Positions 1 through 8,448 of a stretch of 62,788 nucleotides of DNA are shown here, piece after piece. Both the position numbers and the translations under genes were made by a program. This DNA is from Planctomycetota bacterium (GTDB taxonomy: Bacteria > Planctomycetota > Phycisphaerae > WQYP01). Position 1 is the stretch's first letter. Each line of letters begins with the position of its first letter. The notes below the pieces were generated by a model. The model saw nothing but the letters and a program-made list of their open reading frames with translations. It searched no databases and was not told where the DNA came from. Where the stretch lies: contig JAJYZF010000018.1 in the NCBI GenBank assembly GCA_021800165.1, positions 1 to 62,788 on the forward strand, given 5' to 3'.

Positions 1-117
1 GTCTCCATCTGGAATGTGGATCGGAACAATCGAAGCAAGAAGATCGACTGGCAGTTCAAAACGCCCGACGCACGCATCAAACTACGCCGACTTTACCCTC
101 AGATTCAAATGGAGTGA
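1..117 (+). pseudogene. C-terminal end of a transposase-like protein, cut by the window edge
   Basis: An open frame runs in from the left edge and stops at TGA 115-117, giving about 38 residues that include IDWQFKTPDARIKLRRLYP. This basic, short ending resembles the C-terminus of IS630-type DDE transposases, and the next feature is a decayed IS630-type gene on the other strand. The rest of the gene lies outside the window, so I cannot tell whether it is intact. The family assignment rests on this short tail only and is weak. Confidence 0.3.
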
Positions 118-442
118 ACCACTAGCCGCACGGCCCATCTTTCTTCCACGGACGGTCCGCACCAGGCTTCCATGCTCGACGATTGATCACCAAGGGCTTT
201 TCCTAAACCGCTTCCGGACGGCCAGAAACCTCCCGGCAACTCGGGCTCTGGCCTTGGTAACTCACCGGCAATTCTCCGGACACCAGTTGCATCACCACCG
301 CCTCCTGGCCCGCCACCCTGACTCCCCCCCAGAAAAAGAGCGAAAGTCCTTGATTTTGGCACATGATTTCCGGCCTTTCCGCGGTAATGGACTTGCTACA
401 ATCAACCCGGTGCCCAAGCTGGCGGCTGGGTAAATATATACG
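118..442. other. Intergenic stretch without a recognisable gene
   Basis: I see no convincing coding region, RNA gene or strong terminator here. Frames stay open on both strands, but they are rich in Pro, Arg and Gly, lack ribosome binding sites and resemble no family I know. It lies between two pieces of transposase debris and is probably decayed mobile DNA. Confidence 0.4.
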
Positions 443-1520
443 CTACGCGGATATTAACGGAACATTTTCGAAAATCTGGAATCGTGGCGTCATCAGCGTA
501 TGGAGGGTGTGGCGGTGAGTCGTGGGCAGTTCATCAAGCAACCGATCAAGGGTTTGGCGAAATTCTTGGAGCGAGGCGTGGTGGCGGGAATTCAATACGG
601 TCTTTTTGGTGAATCTCCAAAGCCGTTCAATAAGATTCAGATTCGGCGAATAGGAGGGAAGGAAGAGTAGTTCTATATGCAAGGCCGCCGCCATATTCTA
701 AACCGTCCGGCACCGCTGGTAGGGGGCGTTGTCCAACACCACCGTAATAAGACTCTGCGCCGCAACCTTGGTCAGCAGTTCACATACGCATTGGGCGTTG
801 ATGTAACCTTCGTTGGTTACACGGACCAACTCATGAGTCGTGGCGTGGATGGCTCCCAGCACGTCATAACGCCGCTGTCCCGGCGAAGCCTTCACAAACA
901 ACCGCACTGAACTCCACAGATGGCCCAAGAACGTCGCCAATACGAAATGGGCCGCATCAATAAAGTAGACCGCGCGTTTACCAGCTTGCGATTCGGCCAA
1001 TCGCGGCTCCAGTTCCGTCTTCAAGAAAAGCCGCCTGGGTGGCGGCATGTTCGGGAGCCGTACGCTTAGGCGGCAGCGGTATGGCCGCGACCTTGCGTCA
1101 ACGTAAGCCCAATTCCTCGCGTAGAAATTCGCTCACTTGCGTTATACTGCGACGGATGTTCGTCAACGCGGCAATGCGTTCCCGCGCTTCCGCCAAGGTC
1201 TGCGGTGGACGAGCCTTAAATTCCGCAGCCAACTGCACCCGATGGGCCCCCAATGCCTTTACAGGAACCCACTGGGGGACATGCCGCACCGCCTCCAATC
1301 CACCGTCCGCGTATAAATCCAGCATCCGCTGAACGGTGCTGCGCACCGCACACGATAATTCCGCGATTTGACTGTGACTGATACCATGAGCCTTGAGCCA
1401 CAGTATTTCCATGGATTCCTGCACCAAACGCGCCGGGTGCTTAAACCGCCCCCGTTGTATCTCCTGCGATACCTCGTCGGGAAAATCAAAGTCTCGCATC
1501 CATGCGCTCCGGATTAACAA
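443..1520 (-). pseudogene. Decayed IS630-type transposase
   Basis: Three consecutive minus-strand pieces together make one IS630-like transposase. The first (1520-1098) carries an N-terminal helix-turn-helix region with LKAHGISHSQIAELSCAVRS. The second (about 1040-698) carries the catalytic core with ELEPRLAESQAGKRAVYFID and VVLDNAPYQR. The third (697-443) carries SYSPNLNLIERLWRFTKK, the typical C-terminal catalytic block. An in-frame TGA at 1098-1100 follows LGLR. The frame then continues as RKVAAIPLP and shifts by one near 1030. A TAG at 698-700 interrupts the rest. With two stops and one shift it cannot give full-length protein unless several recoding events occur. I could not identify terminal inverted repeats or a target duplication. 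Confidence 0.85.
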
Positions 1521-1740
1521 TCCTCAACTGCCGACCCGCTTCCATGAGAGCCTGTATCCTACAGGATATCTCGCAAACGTTATGAATAGTGCAACTCCCA
1601 AAATGCACCGCCGCAGTCCGAAAAGTGTATAAACAGCGACGCCTTGGTATAACGCAGCGTGCCGACGGCGAAAATCTTCACGCAGGCCGGGCCTTCCGAG
1701 AGTATTTCGCCGTTGCGAGGTTCGATCAGGTCATGGCTTA

Positions 1741-2856
1741 TCAGCAAAATTCCTTCTTGGATTGCCCCTGGACACCGGAGCATTCTCCTTGGTTGTCCCG
1801 CCAGGTTTTCCGCGCCGTGATCTCCGCCCGATCCACCCAGCGATTCTCCCGGAGAGCTTTTACAATGGCCATTTGCAGCGACAGGCTTTCCAGGGCGGAT
1901 TCCAGCGTACTGCGCGATGCCGCGGTTCCCCGACAAACATCCAGAAAATAAAGGGATTGTTCCACAATGCCGATATGGCCGGTCGAGGCGTCCAGTGGCG
2001 GCTCATAAATGCGTTTGGGGTTCGGCCGACTCAAATTCGCGTGAAACCGCACATGTCCGGAACCATGGGGTTCCCAATGTTCAATTTCGAACTTGCCCTC
2101 GGAACCGACAATGCCCGTGCGGACGTAGCAATAAGCGTGACTGTCCAGAAAATCGACGGTGATCCGCGCGCCGCCCGCCAAGTCAATGAGCACTACGGCC
2201 GCATCCGGTGTATTGCGCTCCGGCGGACCCTTGAGAAACTGCCGACCCGAGACAAACACGCGTGTCCATGGAAGATTCAGCAGATACAGAATCACATCCA
2301 TCTCATGAATCCCGCAATCCAGCAACGTGCCCCCGAGCGTTTCCACCCGATTCTGCCAGTTTCCCGGTTCACGCCAGTAGGAAGGGTAATGTTTCTGGAT
2401 CCAGGCCCCGCGCAACTCGCCGAAATCCGCATCCCGCAAATGTTCCTGCACGTATCGATAGACCGGCGCGTAGTGTTGTTGCAGGCCAACCTCCACCTGA
2501 CGGCCCGCCAGATTGCGCGCCCGGATCATCGCCTCGCCCTCCTCCAGGGTCCGGCACAGGGACTTGGCTACCAGCACATGGCAGCCGGCCTCCAGCGCCT
2601 GAATCGTCATGGCCGCGTGCAGGGGCGGAGGCGTCATCACGAAGACCGCATCCGGCTTGGCCGCTTGCAGCATTTGCCCATAGTCCGTGAACCACGCCGC
2701 GGGCGGGGCCTGGTACTTTTCACCGGCTTGGCCCAGCAAAGACTCGTCCCGGTCGCAAAGCCCGACCACTTGCACATCGGGACGCTGTCGGTAGTGATCC
2801 AGATGTTCGCAACCGTGGGGCAGACCGACCACGGCAATTCGCAAGGGTTTGGCCAT
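1741..2856 (-). CDS. Gfo/Idh/MocA family oxidoreductase
   Basis: Predicted NAD(P)-dependent sugar or cyclitol dehydrogenase of 371 residues. The Rossmann N-terminus begins KPLRIAVVGLPHG, in which the usual GxGxxG is relaxed, followed by VVGLCDRDES for the nucleotide ribose. A family-typical lysine region follows (HVLVAKSLCRTLEEGE; the common motif is EKP, here AKS). The C-terminal part includes GGTLLDCGIHEMDVILYLL, which holds the GxHxxD element seen in this family. The start ATG at 2854-2856 is preceded by AGGAGA at good spacing. Substrate is not predictable. A ~170-bp element also found before the PEP-CTERM gene lies about 75 bp upstream. The altered EKP lysine motif could mean altered catalysis. 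Confidence 0.85.
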   Translation of the reverse strand: MAKPLRIAVVGLPHGCEHLDHYRQRPDVQVVGLCDRDESLLGQAGEKYQAPPAAWFTDYGQMLQAAKPDAVFVMTPPPLHAAMTIQALEAGCHVLVAKSLCRTLEEGEAMIRARNLAGRQVEVGLQQHYAPVYRYVQEHLRDADFGELRGAWIQKHYPSYWREPGNWQNRVETLGGTLLDCGIHEMDVILYLLNLPWTRVFVSGRQFLKGPPERNTPDAAVVLIDLAGGARITVDFLDSHAYCYVRTGIVGSEGKFEIEHWEPHGSGHVRFHANLSRPNPKRIYEPPLDASTGHIGIVEQSLYFLDVCRGTAASRSTLESALESLSLQMAIVKALRENRWVDRAEITARKTWRDNQGECSGVQGQSKKEFC

Positions 2857-2928
2857 CTTTTTCTCCTGCATTCCACCACATGGCCGTGGACATTTCCGGG
2901 CTGCGCTGCTTGGTTCATTCATGGGAAC

Positions 2929-3098
2929 CGCACAAGGCCGGCAGCCCCTCGAAAGCCGATTCTTTTTCTTTCCAGACATCCCGTCGTCGCCACCGCGGCT
3001 GTTCTATTTTCTACTTACGTGTCGCCGCAGCGACTATTTACCCCGCCTCCGTGCGTGGCGGTCATTTGGCCCGGCATCCCTCGGCCTGTTCTTATTTC
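2929..3098 (-). repeat. Copy 1 of a ~170-bp upstream element with hairpins
   Basis: This segment matches 4463-4633 over about 170 bp with small differences. Identical stretches include CCCCTCGAAAGCCGATTC, TTCTTTTTCTTTCCAGACA, TTCTACTTACGTGTCGCCG and CCCGCCTCCGTGC (plus-strand readings, with scattered mismatches between them). On the minus strand it forms a short hairpin GTCGC-TGCG-GCGAC. It lies 73 bp before the start codon of the Gfo/Idh gene, in the same orientation as the other copy has to its gene. It could be a shared promoter plus structured leader, or a dispersed non-coding repeat. Confidence 0.7.
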
Positions 3099-3122
3099 AC
3101 CGGAGACACTCTCGCACCAAAT

Positions 3123-3326
3123 TCAGCCGCACCATTCCAAACCATCTCTCTTGCCACTGCCGTCCTGGCTTAAGGAGTTGCAGGTTAGACATCCCGAGGC
3201 GTCGGAATAAACTCCGGGCACAAGGGCACGAAGCGACGGCGCGGCTGTCCGGTAGCCGACGGTGACCCCATCGCCATGGATAACAAGTAATTGGGAAGGT
3301 TTTTTGGCGTGCGTATCCATGGCCAT
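3123..3326 (-). CDS. Possible small protein, unknown
   Basis: A 67-codon frame starts at ATG 3324-3326 behind CAAGGAG at about five bases, which is a good ribosome binding site. The product begins MAMDTHAKKPSQLLVIHGDG and has no domain I recognise. Its second half (RALVPGVYSDASGC) is encoded by a dispersed intergenic repeat that also occurs at 54519-54574 and 62655-62695. The frame may therefore be a chance or repeat-derived extension of a short peptide. It lies after the terminator of the PEP-CTERM gene and before the upstream element of the Gfo/Idh gene. Confidence 0.25.
   Translation of the reverse strand: MAMDTHAKKPSQLLVIHGDGVTVGYRTAAPSLRALVPGVYSDASGCLTCNSLSQDGSGKRDGLEWCG
3183..3230 (-). 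repeat. Dispersed intergenic repeat R2, copy a
   Basis: On the minus strand it reads approximately CCCGGAGTTTATTCCGACG followed by CCTCGGGATGTCTAACC. This closely matches 54519-54574 and, in its first half, 62655-62695, both on the plus strand. See the finding on repeats. Confidence 0.7.
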
Positions 3327-3420
3327 ACTCCTTGGTTGTGAATTTCTGGGGCCGCCATGCTTTTGCCGGTCTGGCGTGCGGCTACCGGGCCGGAATTCCC
3401 GCGCCAAAAAGGGAGAGGGA

Positions 3421-3444
3421 GGGCCGATAGGCGGCTATCGGCCC
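3421..3444 (-). terminator. Intrinsic terminator of the PEP-CTERM gene
   Basis: A perfect 10-bp stem (GGGCCGATAG / CTATCGGCCC) closes a 4-base loop. On the minus strand it is followed by TCCCTCTCCCTTTTT. It lies 40 bp past the stop codon of the PEP-CTERM gene, and the weak T-tract is the only imperfect element. Confidence 0.7.
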
Positions 3445-3484
3445 ATGCCCGTTCATTTTCCCGGCGTGGCCCAGGGAGCGACCG

Positions 3485-4333
3485 CTACGCCGATTTTCGT
3501 TTGCGGCCCACCAAAAGCAAGCCGGTACCCAGCACCGCCATCAGGCCCAGCGTGGCCGGTTCGGGAACCGCCGGTGTGATTTGCAGACCGGAAATGCCGC
3601 CAGGAGCGCCCGTATTACCGCCGCTCTTAGCCATACTCATTGCAATCGTACCGTCACTTGCAGGTGCCAAAGTGAACTCATAATAGTTGACACCCGACGC
3701 GAACGACGACCCACTCGCCGGATTAACGATGTCTGTCAACGTCGTTGAGCCTGTAACCGTAAAGGTCGTCTGACCGTTATTAGAATCATTACCGTTATTT
3801 TCGCTATACAGGTACAGGTCGTAGGTCAAAGAGGTATTCAACCCGCCGATGGCCGCGAAGTACCCACCGCTACCGTACTGGACGAGCATGGAGCCAAACA
3901 GGTTGGGGTCCGGGTTGGGCGTAAAAACGCTCCCGGAGGACTCGTAAAGGTTGAAGTTGATCGGCTCCGTGAACGTCGCACCACTGCTGGTAGAACCATC
4001 CGTAAGATACAGCGCCTGGTCGCTCACCACCGCAGCGTCGTTGTTAGTCTGCCCGAGTATCTGGTTCCACACATCGCCGCTGGAACCAATCACCGCCGAC
4101 CCGGAGGCGGTCGGGCCGGGGGTGAAGCCACCGGACCCATTTGAGGTATTATCCGATACCCACTGCAGGTCGACAATACCGCTGTTGAATGTGGCCCTGG
4201 CCGACGACTGCCCCAGACCCGGGGCCACGACACCCGCCGTTGCCAAAGCACCAATGACCATCGGCGTTATCGTCGCCGTGGCGGCCAGCGTGGAAGCGCG
4301 AGATATGCAACCTTTGAAAAATTTGGAAACCAT
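3485..4333 (-). CDS. PEP-CTERM sorting domain protein
   Basis: Secreted or surface protein of 282 residues. It has an N-terminal signal region (start MVSKFFKGCISRAS, then hydrophobic ATITPMVIGALATAGVVA) and a Ser/Gly/Thr/Asn-rich body without Cys after the signal. A C-terminal sorting tripartite signal follows: VPEPATLGLMAVLGTGLLL, then GRKRKSA. In this family the PEP motif, membrane segment and basic tail direct processing by an exosortase; none is encoded in the window. The start ATG 4331-4333 has GGAGG six bases upstream; an in-frame extension further upstream lacks support. A terminator follows at 3421-3444, and a repeated structured element lies upstream at 4463-4633. The body resembles beta-rich secreted planctomycete proteins; its function is unknown. 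Confidence 0.88.
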   Translation of the reverse strand: MVSKFFKGCISRASTLAATATITPMVIGALATAGVVAPGLGQSSARATFNSGIVDLQWVSDNTSNGSGGFTPGPTASGSAVIGSSGDVWNQILGQTNNDAAVVSDQALYLTDGSTSSGATFTEPINFNLYESSGSVFTPNPDPNLFGSMLVQYGSGGYFAAIGGLNTSLTYDLYLYSENNGNDSNNGQTTFTVTGSTTLTDIVNPASGSSFASGVNYYEFTLAPASDGTIAMSMAKSGGNTGAPGGISGLQITPAVPEPATLGLMAVLGTGLLLVGRKRKSA

Positions 4334-4462
4334 AAAAAACCTCCGAATATTGCTCTCTAATCGAGAGACTTTACAAACCCACCGAACCGGGTGGGCTGCG
4401 GTTCCACACGCCAACGCGGCGGTGGACATTTTTGATTGCGCCGTTTACTTGATCCTCCAGAG

Positions 4463-4633
4463 CCGCACGGTGCCTACAGCCCCTCGAAAGCCGATTCTTT
4501 TTCTTTCCAGACACCTCCTCGTCGCCACCGCGACTGTTCTACTTTCTACTTACGTGTCGCCGAGGCGACTCTTCACCCCGCCTCCGTGCATGCCCGTCAT
4601 TTGGCCGGCCTCCCGCCGCCTATTCTTATTTCA
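4463..4633 (-). repeat. Copy 2 of the ~170-bp upstream element with hairpins
   Basis: This copy matches 2929-3098. On the minus strand it carries two hairpins, GTCGCC-TC-GGCGAC (plus-strand 4557-4570) and GTCGC-GGTG-GCGAC (about 4521-4534). The first is one base pair longer than in copy 1 and the second is perfect here but has one mismatch in copy 1. It lies 130 bp before the PEP-CTERM start codon. Both copies precede a minus-strand gene, which suggests a promoter/leader element rather than random repeat insertion. Confidence 0.7.
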
Positions 4634-4900
4634 CCTGAAACCATCCTAACACAACCAATCCCCCAATGCAAGTCCCCTCATGAATTTCCCTTACCAAGTT
4701 TTACCTGAAACCATCGTACACCTTCCGAGCAACCAATGCAAGCCGTTTTTTCCGCCCCTAAAAGTTTCACCTGAAACCATCCTAACACAACCAACCCCCT
4801 AATACAAGCCCCATCATTAATTCCCCTTGCTAAGTCTTACCTGAAACTATACTCAACGCGGCCCAATTGACGACAAATTTGAGGTGGTGTTATACCCGCG
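4633..4900. repeat. Tandem array of four ~68-bp units
   Basis: The phrase ACCTGAAACCATCCTAACAC or a close variant starts at 4633, 4703, 4769 and 4839, a spacing of 70, 66 and 70 bases. Units 1 and 3 are most alike (followed by AACCAAYCCCCYAATRCAAG), while units 2 and 4 have diverged. The array lies directly behind copy 2 of the upstream element. A degenerate trace of the first unit (TTCACCGGAGACACTCTCGC) follows copy 1 at about 3096. Confidence 0.75.
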
Positions 4901-5082
4901 AAAATCATCCTTTTGTTGCATTTGTTCACGCCCCATCATGGATCACCAGACACCGAGTACAGTATAAACTCTTGGACAAGGCCGCCGCCGGGGTATTATA
5001 ACCTGATTGCGGCGGGAAGTTTATCGAGGGATATCTATAGGGCCTTGACTCTGGCCGGAGCGCGCCTACGATTAGGCGGTAT

Positions 5083-5103
5083 GGCCTATGCCGGGCATAG
5101 GCC
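5083..5103 (+). promoter_or_regulatory. Perfect 9-bp inverted repeat before the glycosyltransferase
   Basis: GGCCTATGC-CGG-GCATAGGCC lies 16 bp before the start codon of the GT2 gene. It has no following T-run. It may be a leader hairpin that masks the ribosome binding site region, or an operator; nothing in the sequence decides between them. Confidence 0.4.
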
Positions 5104-5119
5104 GTAGAAGAGGCTGGAT

Positions 5120-5842
5120 ATGAAAACCCTGATTGCGGTACCTGTATTTAATGAGCAAAAGTATGTTGCGCGCGTGCTGGATCGCATTCGCACCTACGCT
5201 TCGGATGTGCTGGTGGTGGATGACGGTTCCACGGACCAAACGCCGGCCATTTTGGCCGGCCGGCGTGATATCACGGTGCATACCCATGCGCAAAATCTTG
5301 GCTATGGAGAAAGCATCATTGATGCGTTTGATTACGCCGCCCGTCACCATTACGACTGGGTGATTACCATGGATTGCGACGAGCAGCACGAACCGGAGCG
5401 GATTGTGGATTTTCTTTCCGCGATCGCCGCGGATAATGCCGACATTATCAGCGGATCGCGCTATTTGCGTGCGGACTGGGCAACCGCGGCGGCACCCGCG
5501 GATCGGCGCACCATTAACCAAATTGTGACGGCGATGATCGAGCGCCACCTGGGGCTTTCGCTGACCGATAGTTTTTGCGGATTTAAGGCCCATCGGGTGG
5601 CGGCTATGGAACGTTTGCACCTGACGGTGCGCGGGTATGCGTTTCCCATGCAATTCTGGGTACAGGCGAAGCGTGCGGGTTTGCGTATTCTCGAGCTGCC
5701 GGTGGCCCTGATCTACAATGACCCCACCCGCCACTTCGGAGGTTTACTGGATAATCCCGATGCGCGCCTGCGCCATTACCAGGATGTGTTTTTTTCGGAG
5801 CTGAAACTGGGGGCGGCGATGCCGATTGCAGTGGCCAGGTGA
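5120..5842 (+). CDS. Family 2 glycosyltransferase, polyprenyl-phosphate sugar transferase type
   Basis: Predicted inverting GT-A glycosyltransferase of 240 residues that moves a sugar from a nucleotide donor, probably to a polyprenyl phosphate or a glycan. It opens with TLIAVPVFNEQKYVARVLDR, and VLVVDDGSTDQT supplies the nucleotide-binding aspartates. WVITMDCDEQHEP corresponds to the metal-binding DxD-like segment, and ISGSRYL follows. It matches the dolichol-phosphate mannosyltransferase subgroup in length and motif order but lacks C-terminal membrane segments, so it would be cytoplasmic or peripheral. The ATG at 5120 has only a weak GAGG upstream. The next gene starts about 100 bp further on the same strand. 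Confidence 0.85.
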   Translation: MKTLIAVPVFNEQKYVARVLDRIRTYASDVLVVDDGSTDQTPAILAGRRDITVHTHAQNLGYGESIIDAFDYAARHHYDWVITMDCDEQHEPERIVDFLSAIAADNADIISGSRYLRADWATAAAPADRRTINQIVTAMIERHLGLSLTDSFCGFKAHRVAAMERLHLTVRGYAFPMQFWVQAKRAGLRILELPVALIYNDPTRHFGGLLDNPDARLRHYQDVFFSELKLGAAMPIAVAR

Positions 5843-5945
5843 ACGACCGCGCCGCGGGCACGCGGCGGGTCGACACTGCGTGGGCGGTCGGCTCGACGGC
5901 GCGGGTGGTTCATTTTTAGCGCGCAGCGTGTATAGTTCATCGTGC

Positions 5946-7619
5946 ATGAAAAAAGACATCCCAGCATCCATGGACCTCACCCCTGCGACCTCCGGGCAGG
6001 TACGGCCGCGCCCCGACCATATTGTTACGCCGCGCCGCCATGGTACGGTGCTCTTTGAACCGCCGGCGAGCACTTTAGCCGGGGCGCTGGCAACGGTGCC
6101 AGCTCCGGCAGCCACGCCTCTGGGAAGCTGCGAATTTCGTCGGCAAGCCCGGCAGGACTTGCTGGCCTGTATTGGGCAGCACGCCGCGGCGATTGGCGCA
6201 GTCGGACCGGGCGAGGAAATACTTTCGCGCCCATGGGTTATCACCGGCCATCAGGTGGAATTTTATCATGCGGGTGTCTGGGCGAAGGTGATCGCGGCTG
6301 ATCATCTGGCCCGGATGGGCCGCGGCGTGGCGATTGATTTGTTGGTGGACCATGACGTATCGGCCCACCTTGGCCTGGAGGTGCCGGTGATGGAGCACGG
6401 GCATCTGGCCAAGCGGCGGATCACCTGGGAGGCGCATCCGCCATTGGTGGCCGCAGAGTTTTTGACCGCGCCGGCATCGTTGAAGCGGCAACGCTGGATG
6501 GATGAGATCACCGCTACCTCCCTGGTGAAAAGCGATGCGTGGAAGGATTATGCATCCCGGCTCTTTGCGGGCGGGGCCGAGGATTATGTGGGCTGGCTGA
6601 GCAAGGCCCGTTTCGGTTTTGAAGCGGCGCTGGGTCTGCACGTATGGCATGCGCCATGCAGCCTGCTTTGCCAAAAACCGGCGTGGCTGGGATTTGTAAG
6701 TGCCTGGATTGCCCAGGCGGAGGTCTGGAGCAAAGCGTACAATGCCGCCCTGCGGCGTTACCGCGTGGCTGAGCATATTGGCAACGCGGCCCAGCCGATG
6801 CCGGATCTGGCATTATCCGCCGAGACGTTGGAATTGCCATTTTGGATTTATGGTCCGGGCCAGCCACGCAGCCGCTTGCTGATTTCCCGCGGCCCTGCAC
6901 CGTCGCTGCTCACGCCGGTCGGGCCGATTGCGCTGCCAGGGTTGGGCGATGACGATTGTTACCGGCAAGGCCAAGCCTTGCGCCAACTGCTGGCCGAGCA
7001 CCATCTGGCCATTCGGCCCCGGGCGCTGACGCTGACCATGTTTGTGCGGCTGGCGTTGTCGAATGTATTTATCCACGGCATCGGTGGAGCGATTTACGAT
7101 CAGATTACGGATCATTTAATGGAGACTCTTTTCAAAACGGTGCCATCGTATGGTTGTGTGTCGGCGGGTTGGCTGCTGGATCTGCCCGGCCGGGATGAAG
7201 GCCCCCTGTCGATTGCCGATTTGCGCTGGCAATATCATCACCTGCAGCATAATCCGGAATTGGCGTTGCCGCGTGAATATGCGGCGGAGCGCAGCGTAAC
7301 TGGTTTGCTCGAGGCGCGGCGCGAAAAAATTCGCAGCATTCAAGATTCGCTGCGGGCGGATCGCCGTGTCGGCCGCGGATGTCGTGACGGTGCGGCCGTG
7401 CGTCGGAGCTGGTTTCGTGAATTGCATCAGATCAATCAACGGCTTTTACCCCACACCCAACCCACCCTCCAAGCGATTGACCAGCAGTTGGCCTACTTGC
7501 GGTTGCACGCGGCGGAACTTACCGTTGCCAAGTGGCGGGAATACTTTTTTGCCTTGCACCCCATGGCTTCTCTACACGCCTTGATCGACGCCATCCGTGA
7601 AAATCACGCGGGAGCATAA
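5946..7619 (+). CDS. BshC-like protein (putative bacillithiol-type cysteine ligase family)
   Basis: Large protein of 557 residues. The segment WVITGHQVEFYHAGVWAKVI resembles the BshC signature (TGQQ...GGP...YK). LLVDHDVSAHLGLEVPVM and FIHGIGGAIYDQITDHLMETLF match the ordering of BshC-like proteins that I recall from planctomycetes. BshC adds cysteine to GlcN-malate in bacillithiol synthesis. No bshA or bshB gene is present here, and the GQQ to GHQ change means the substrate may differ. The start is uncertain: I chose ATG 5946; ATG 5970 is the alternative, and neither has a clear ribosome binding site. The frame is open upstream but overlaps the end of the glycosyltransferase gene. Confidence 0.5.
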   Translation: MKKDIPASMDLTPATSGQVRPRPDHIVTPRRHGTVLFEPPASTLAGALATVPAPAATPLGSCEFRRQARQDLLACIGQHAAAIGAVGPGEEILSRPWVITGHQVEFYHAGVWAKVIAADHLARMGRGVAIDLLVDHDVSAHLGLEVPVMEHGHLAKRRITWEAHPPLVAAEFLTAPASLKRQRWMDEITATSLVKSDAWKDYASRLFAGGAEDYVGWLSKARFGFEAALGLHVWHAPCSLLCQKPAWLGFVSAWIAQAEVWSKAYNAALRRYRVAEHIGNAAQPMPDLALSAETLELPFWIYGPGQPRSRLLISRGPAPSLLTPVGPIALPGLGDDDCYRQGQALRQLLAEHHLAIRPRALTLTMFVRLALSNVFIHGIGGAIYDQITDHLMETLFKTVPSYGCVSAGWLLDLPGRDEGPLSIADLRWQYHHLQHNPELALPREYAAERSVTGLLEARREKIRSIQDSLRADRRVGRGCRDGAAVRRSWFRELHQINQRLLPHTQPTLQAIDQQLAYLRLHAAELTVAKWREYFFALHPMASLHALIDAIRENHAGA

Positions 7620-7736
7620 CTCAAGCGCGGCCATAGCTTGCGGCAACAGGCATTGTCGGCTGGACCATGGTAGGGTGAGAACCCTTGGCGCTTCACGCAA
7701 CCAGGCCAAAGATTGCCAATTGCTCTGGCACCGAAG

Positions 7737-8414
7737 ATGGTTGATAATAAAGGTGTGGTGTGCGTAGGGCGTGATATGGATGGAGATTCTGAAAAATCGG
7801 CTGCGGCAAAGAGCGACGATTGTGGCCGGGAACCTCAGGGGCCAGGTCGCCGGTGGGCTGCGCAGATTAAAATGACCCTCGACTGGGCGATGGAACCGCT
7901 GGCTTTGGCGGAGGATGACCGGGTCTTGGAGTTACCGTGCGGCCACGGAGAATTTATTGAGCGGATCTTCAATCGCTGGCCGACTGTGGAAATCGTTGGT
8001 ATTGATGAAAGCCTGCCGCGGTTGACTCAGGCTCTGGCCAGAAATTTGGGCACCGGTGCCTATTTGATTCAGGCGGCCACCGGTCGGCTACCGCTGCAAG
8101 CGAAAAGTCTTGACGCGGCGGTTTGCACCACCGCCTTGCATTGCGTATCGGAGCCGGCACGCTTGCTGGGGGAACTTTACCGGGTCATCAAACCCGGCGG
8201 AATTTTGTTGCTCATGGATTGGTGCCATGATTATCCGATGCAGCGGAGCCGGGAATTGGTTCGGCGGGTGGCCCTGCGGCCGCTGGCCGGGCTGCACTCC
8301 CTTAGGGGATGCCGGGTGCTTATCACGCAGGCCGGTTTTGCGGTGACGCTGGCGGAACAGGCCCGGTTAAGCTGGCGTTGGGCAATGATGCGCTTCTTAT
8401 GCCGCCGTCGCTGA
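7737..8414 (+). CDS. Class I SAM-dependent methyltransferase
   Basis: Predicted methyltransferase of about 225 residues. Motif I is VLELPCGHGEFIERI, with GHGE in place of the common GxGxG. IVGIDESLPRL supplies the acidic ribose-binding residue. LDAAVCTTALHCVSEPARLL and the post-motif YRVIKPGGILLLMDW are typical of methyltransferase domain 11 proteins. It has no membrane segment and the substrate is not predictable. The start is uncertain: ATG 7737, ATG 7776 (weak AGGG upstream) and TTG 7713 are all in frame. It stands alone, followed closely by a convergent gene. Confidence 0.8.
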   Translation: MVDNKGVVCVGRDMDGDSEKSAAAKSDDCGREPQGPGRRWAAQIKMTLDWAMEPLALAEDDRVLELPCGHGEFIERIFNRWPTVEIVGIDESLPRLTQALARNLGTGAYLIQAATGRLPLQAKSLDAAVCTTALHCVSEPARLLGELYRVIKPGGILLLMDWCHDYPMQRSRELVRRVALRPLAGLHSLRGCRVLITQAGFAVTLAEQARLSWRWAMMRFLCRRR

Positions 8415-8448
8415 TGACCACCCGTTGCAGGATCGCGGTGGGCGAAGA

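Larger units (their letters stand above)
4334..5119. other. Non-coding region between PEP-CTERM gene and glycosyltransferase
   Basis: This divergent intergenic region holds the second copy of the upstream element (4463-4633), four ~68-bp tandem units (about 4633-4900) and a short perfect inverted repeat (5083-5103) just before the glycosyltransferase gene. I see no credible open reading frame. Confidence 0.6.

Noticed and set aside
1..1520. Intact IS630 element with programmed frameshifting
   Set aside because: Besides the frame change there are two in-frame stops, and no inverted repeats could be found, so decay explains it better.
2929..3098. Upstream element as a known c-di-GMP (GEMM) or other named riboswitch
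   Set aside because: I compared the conserved GGAGGCGGGG and hairpin segments with riboswitch consensus sequences I know and found no match in order or spacing.
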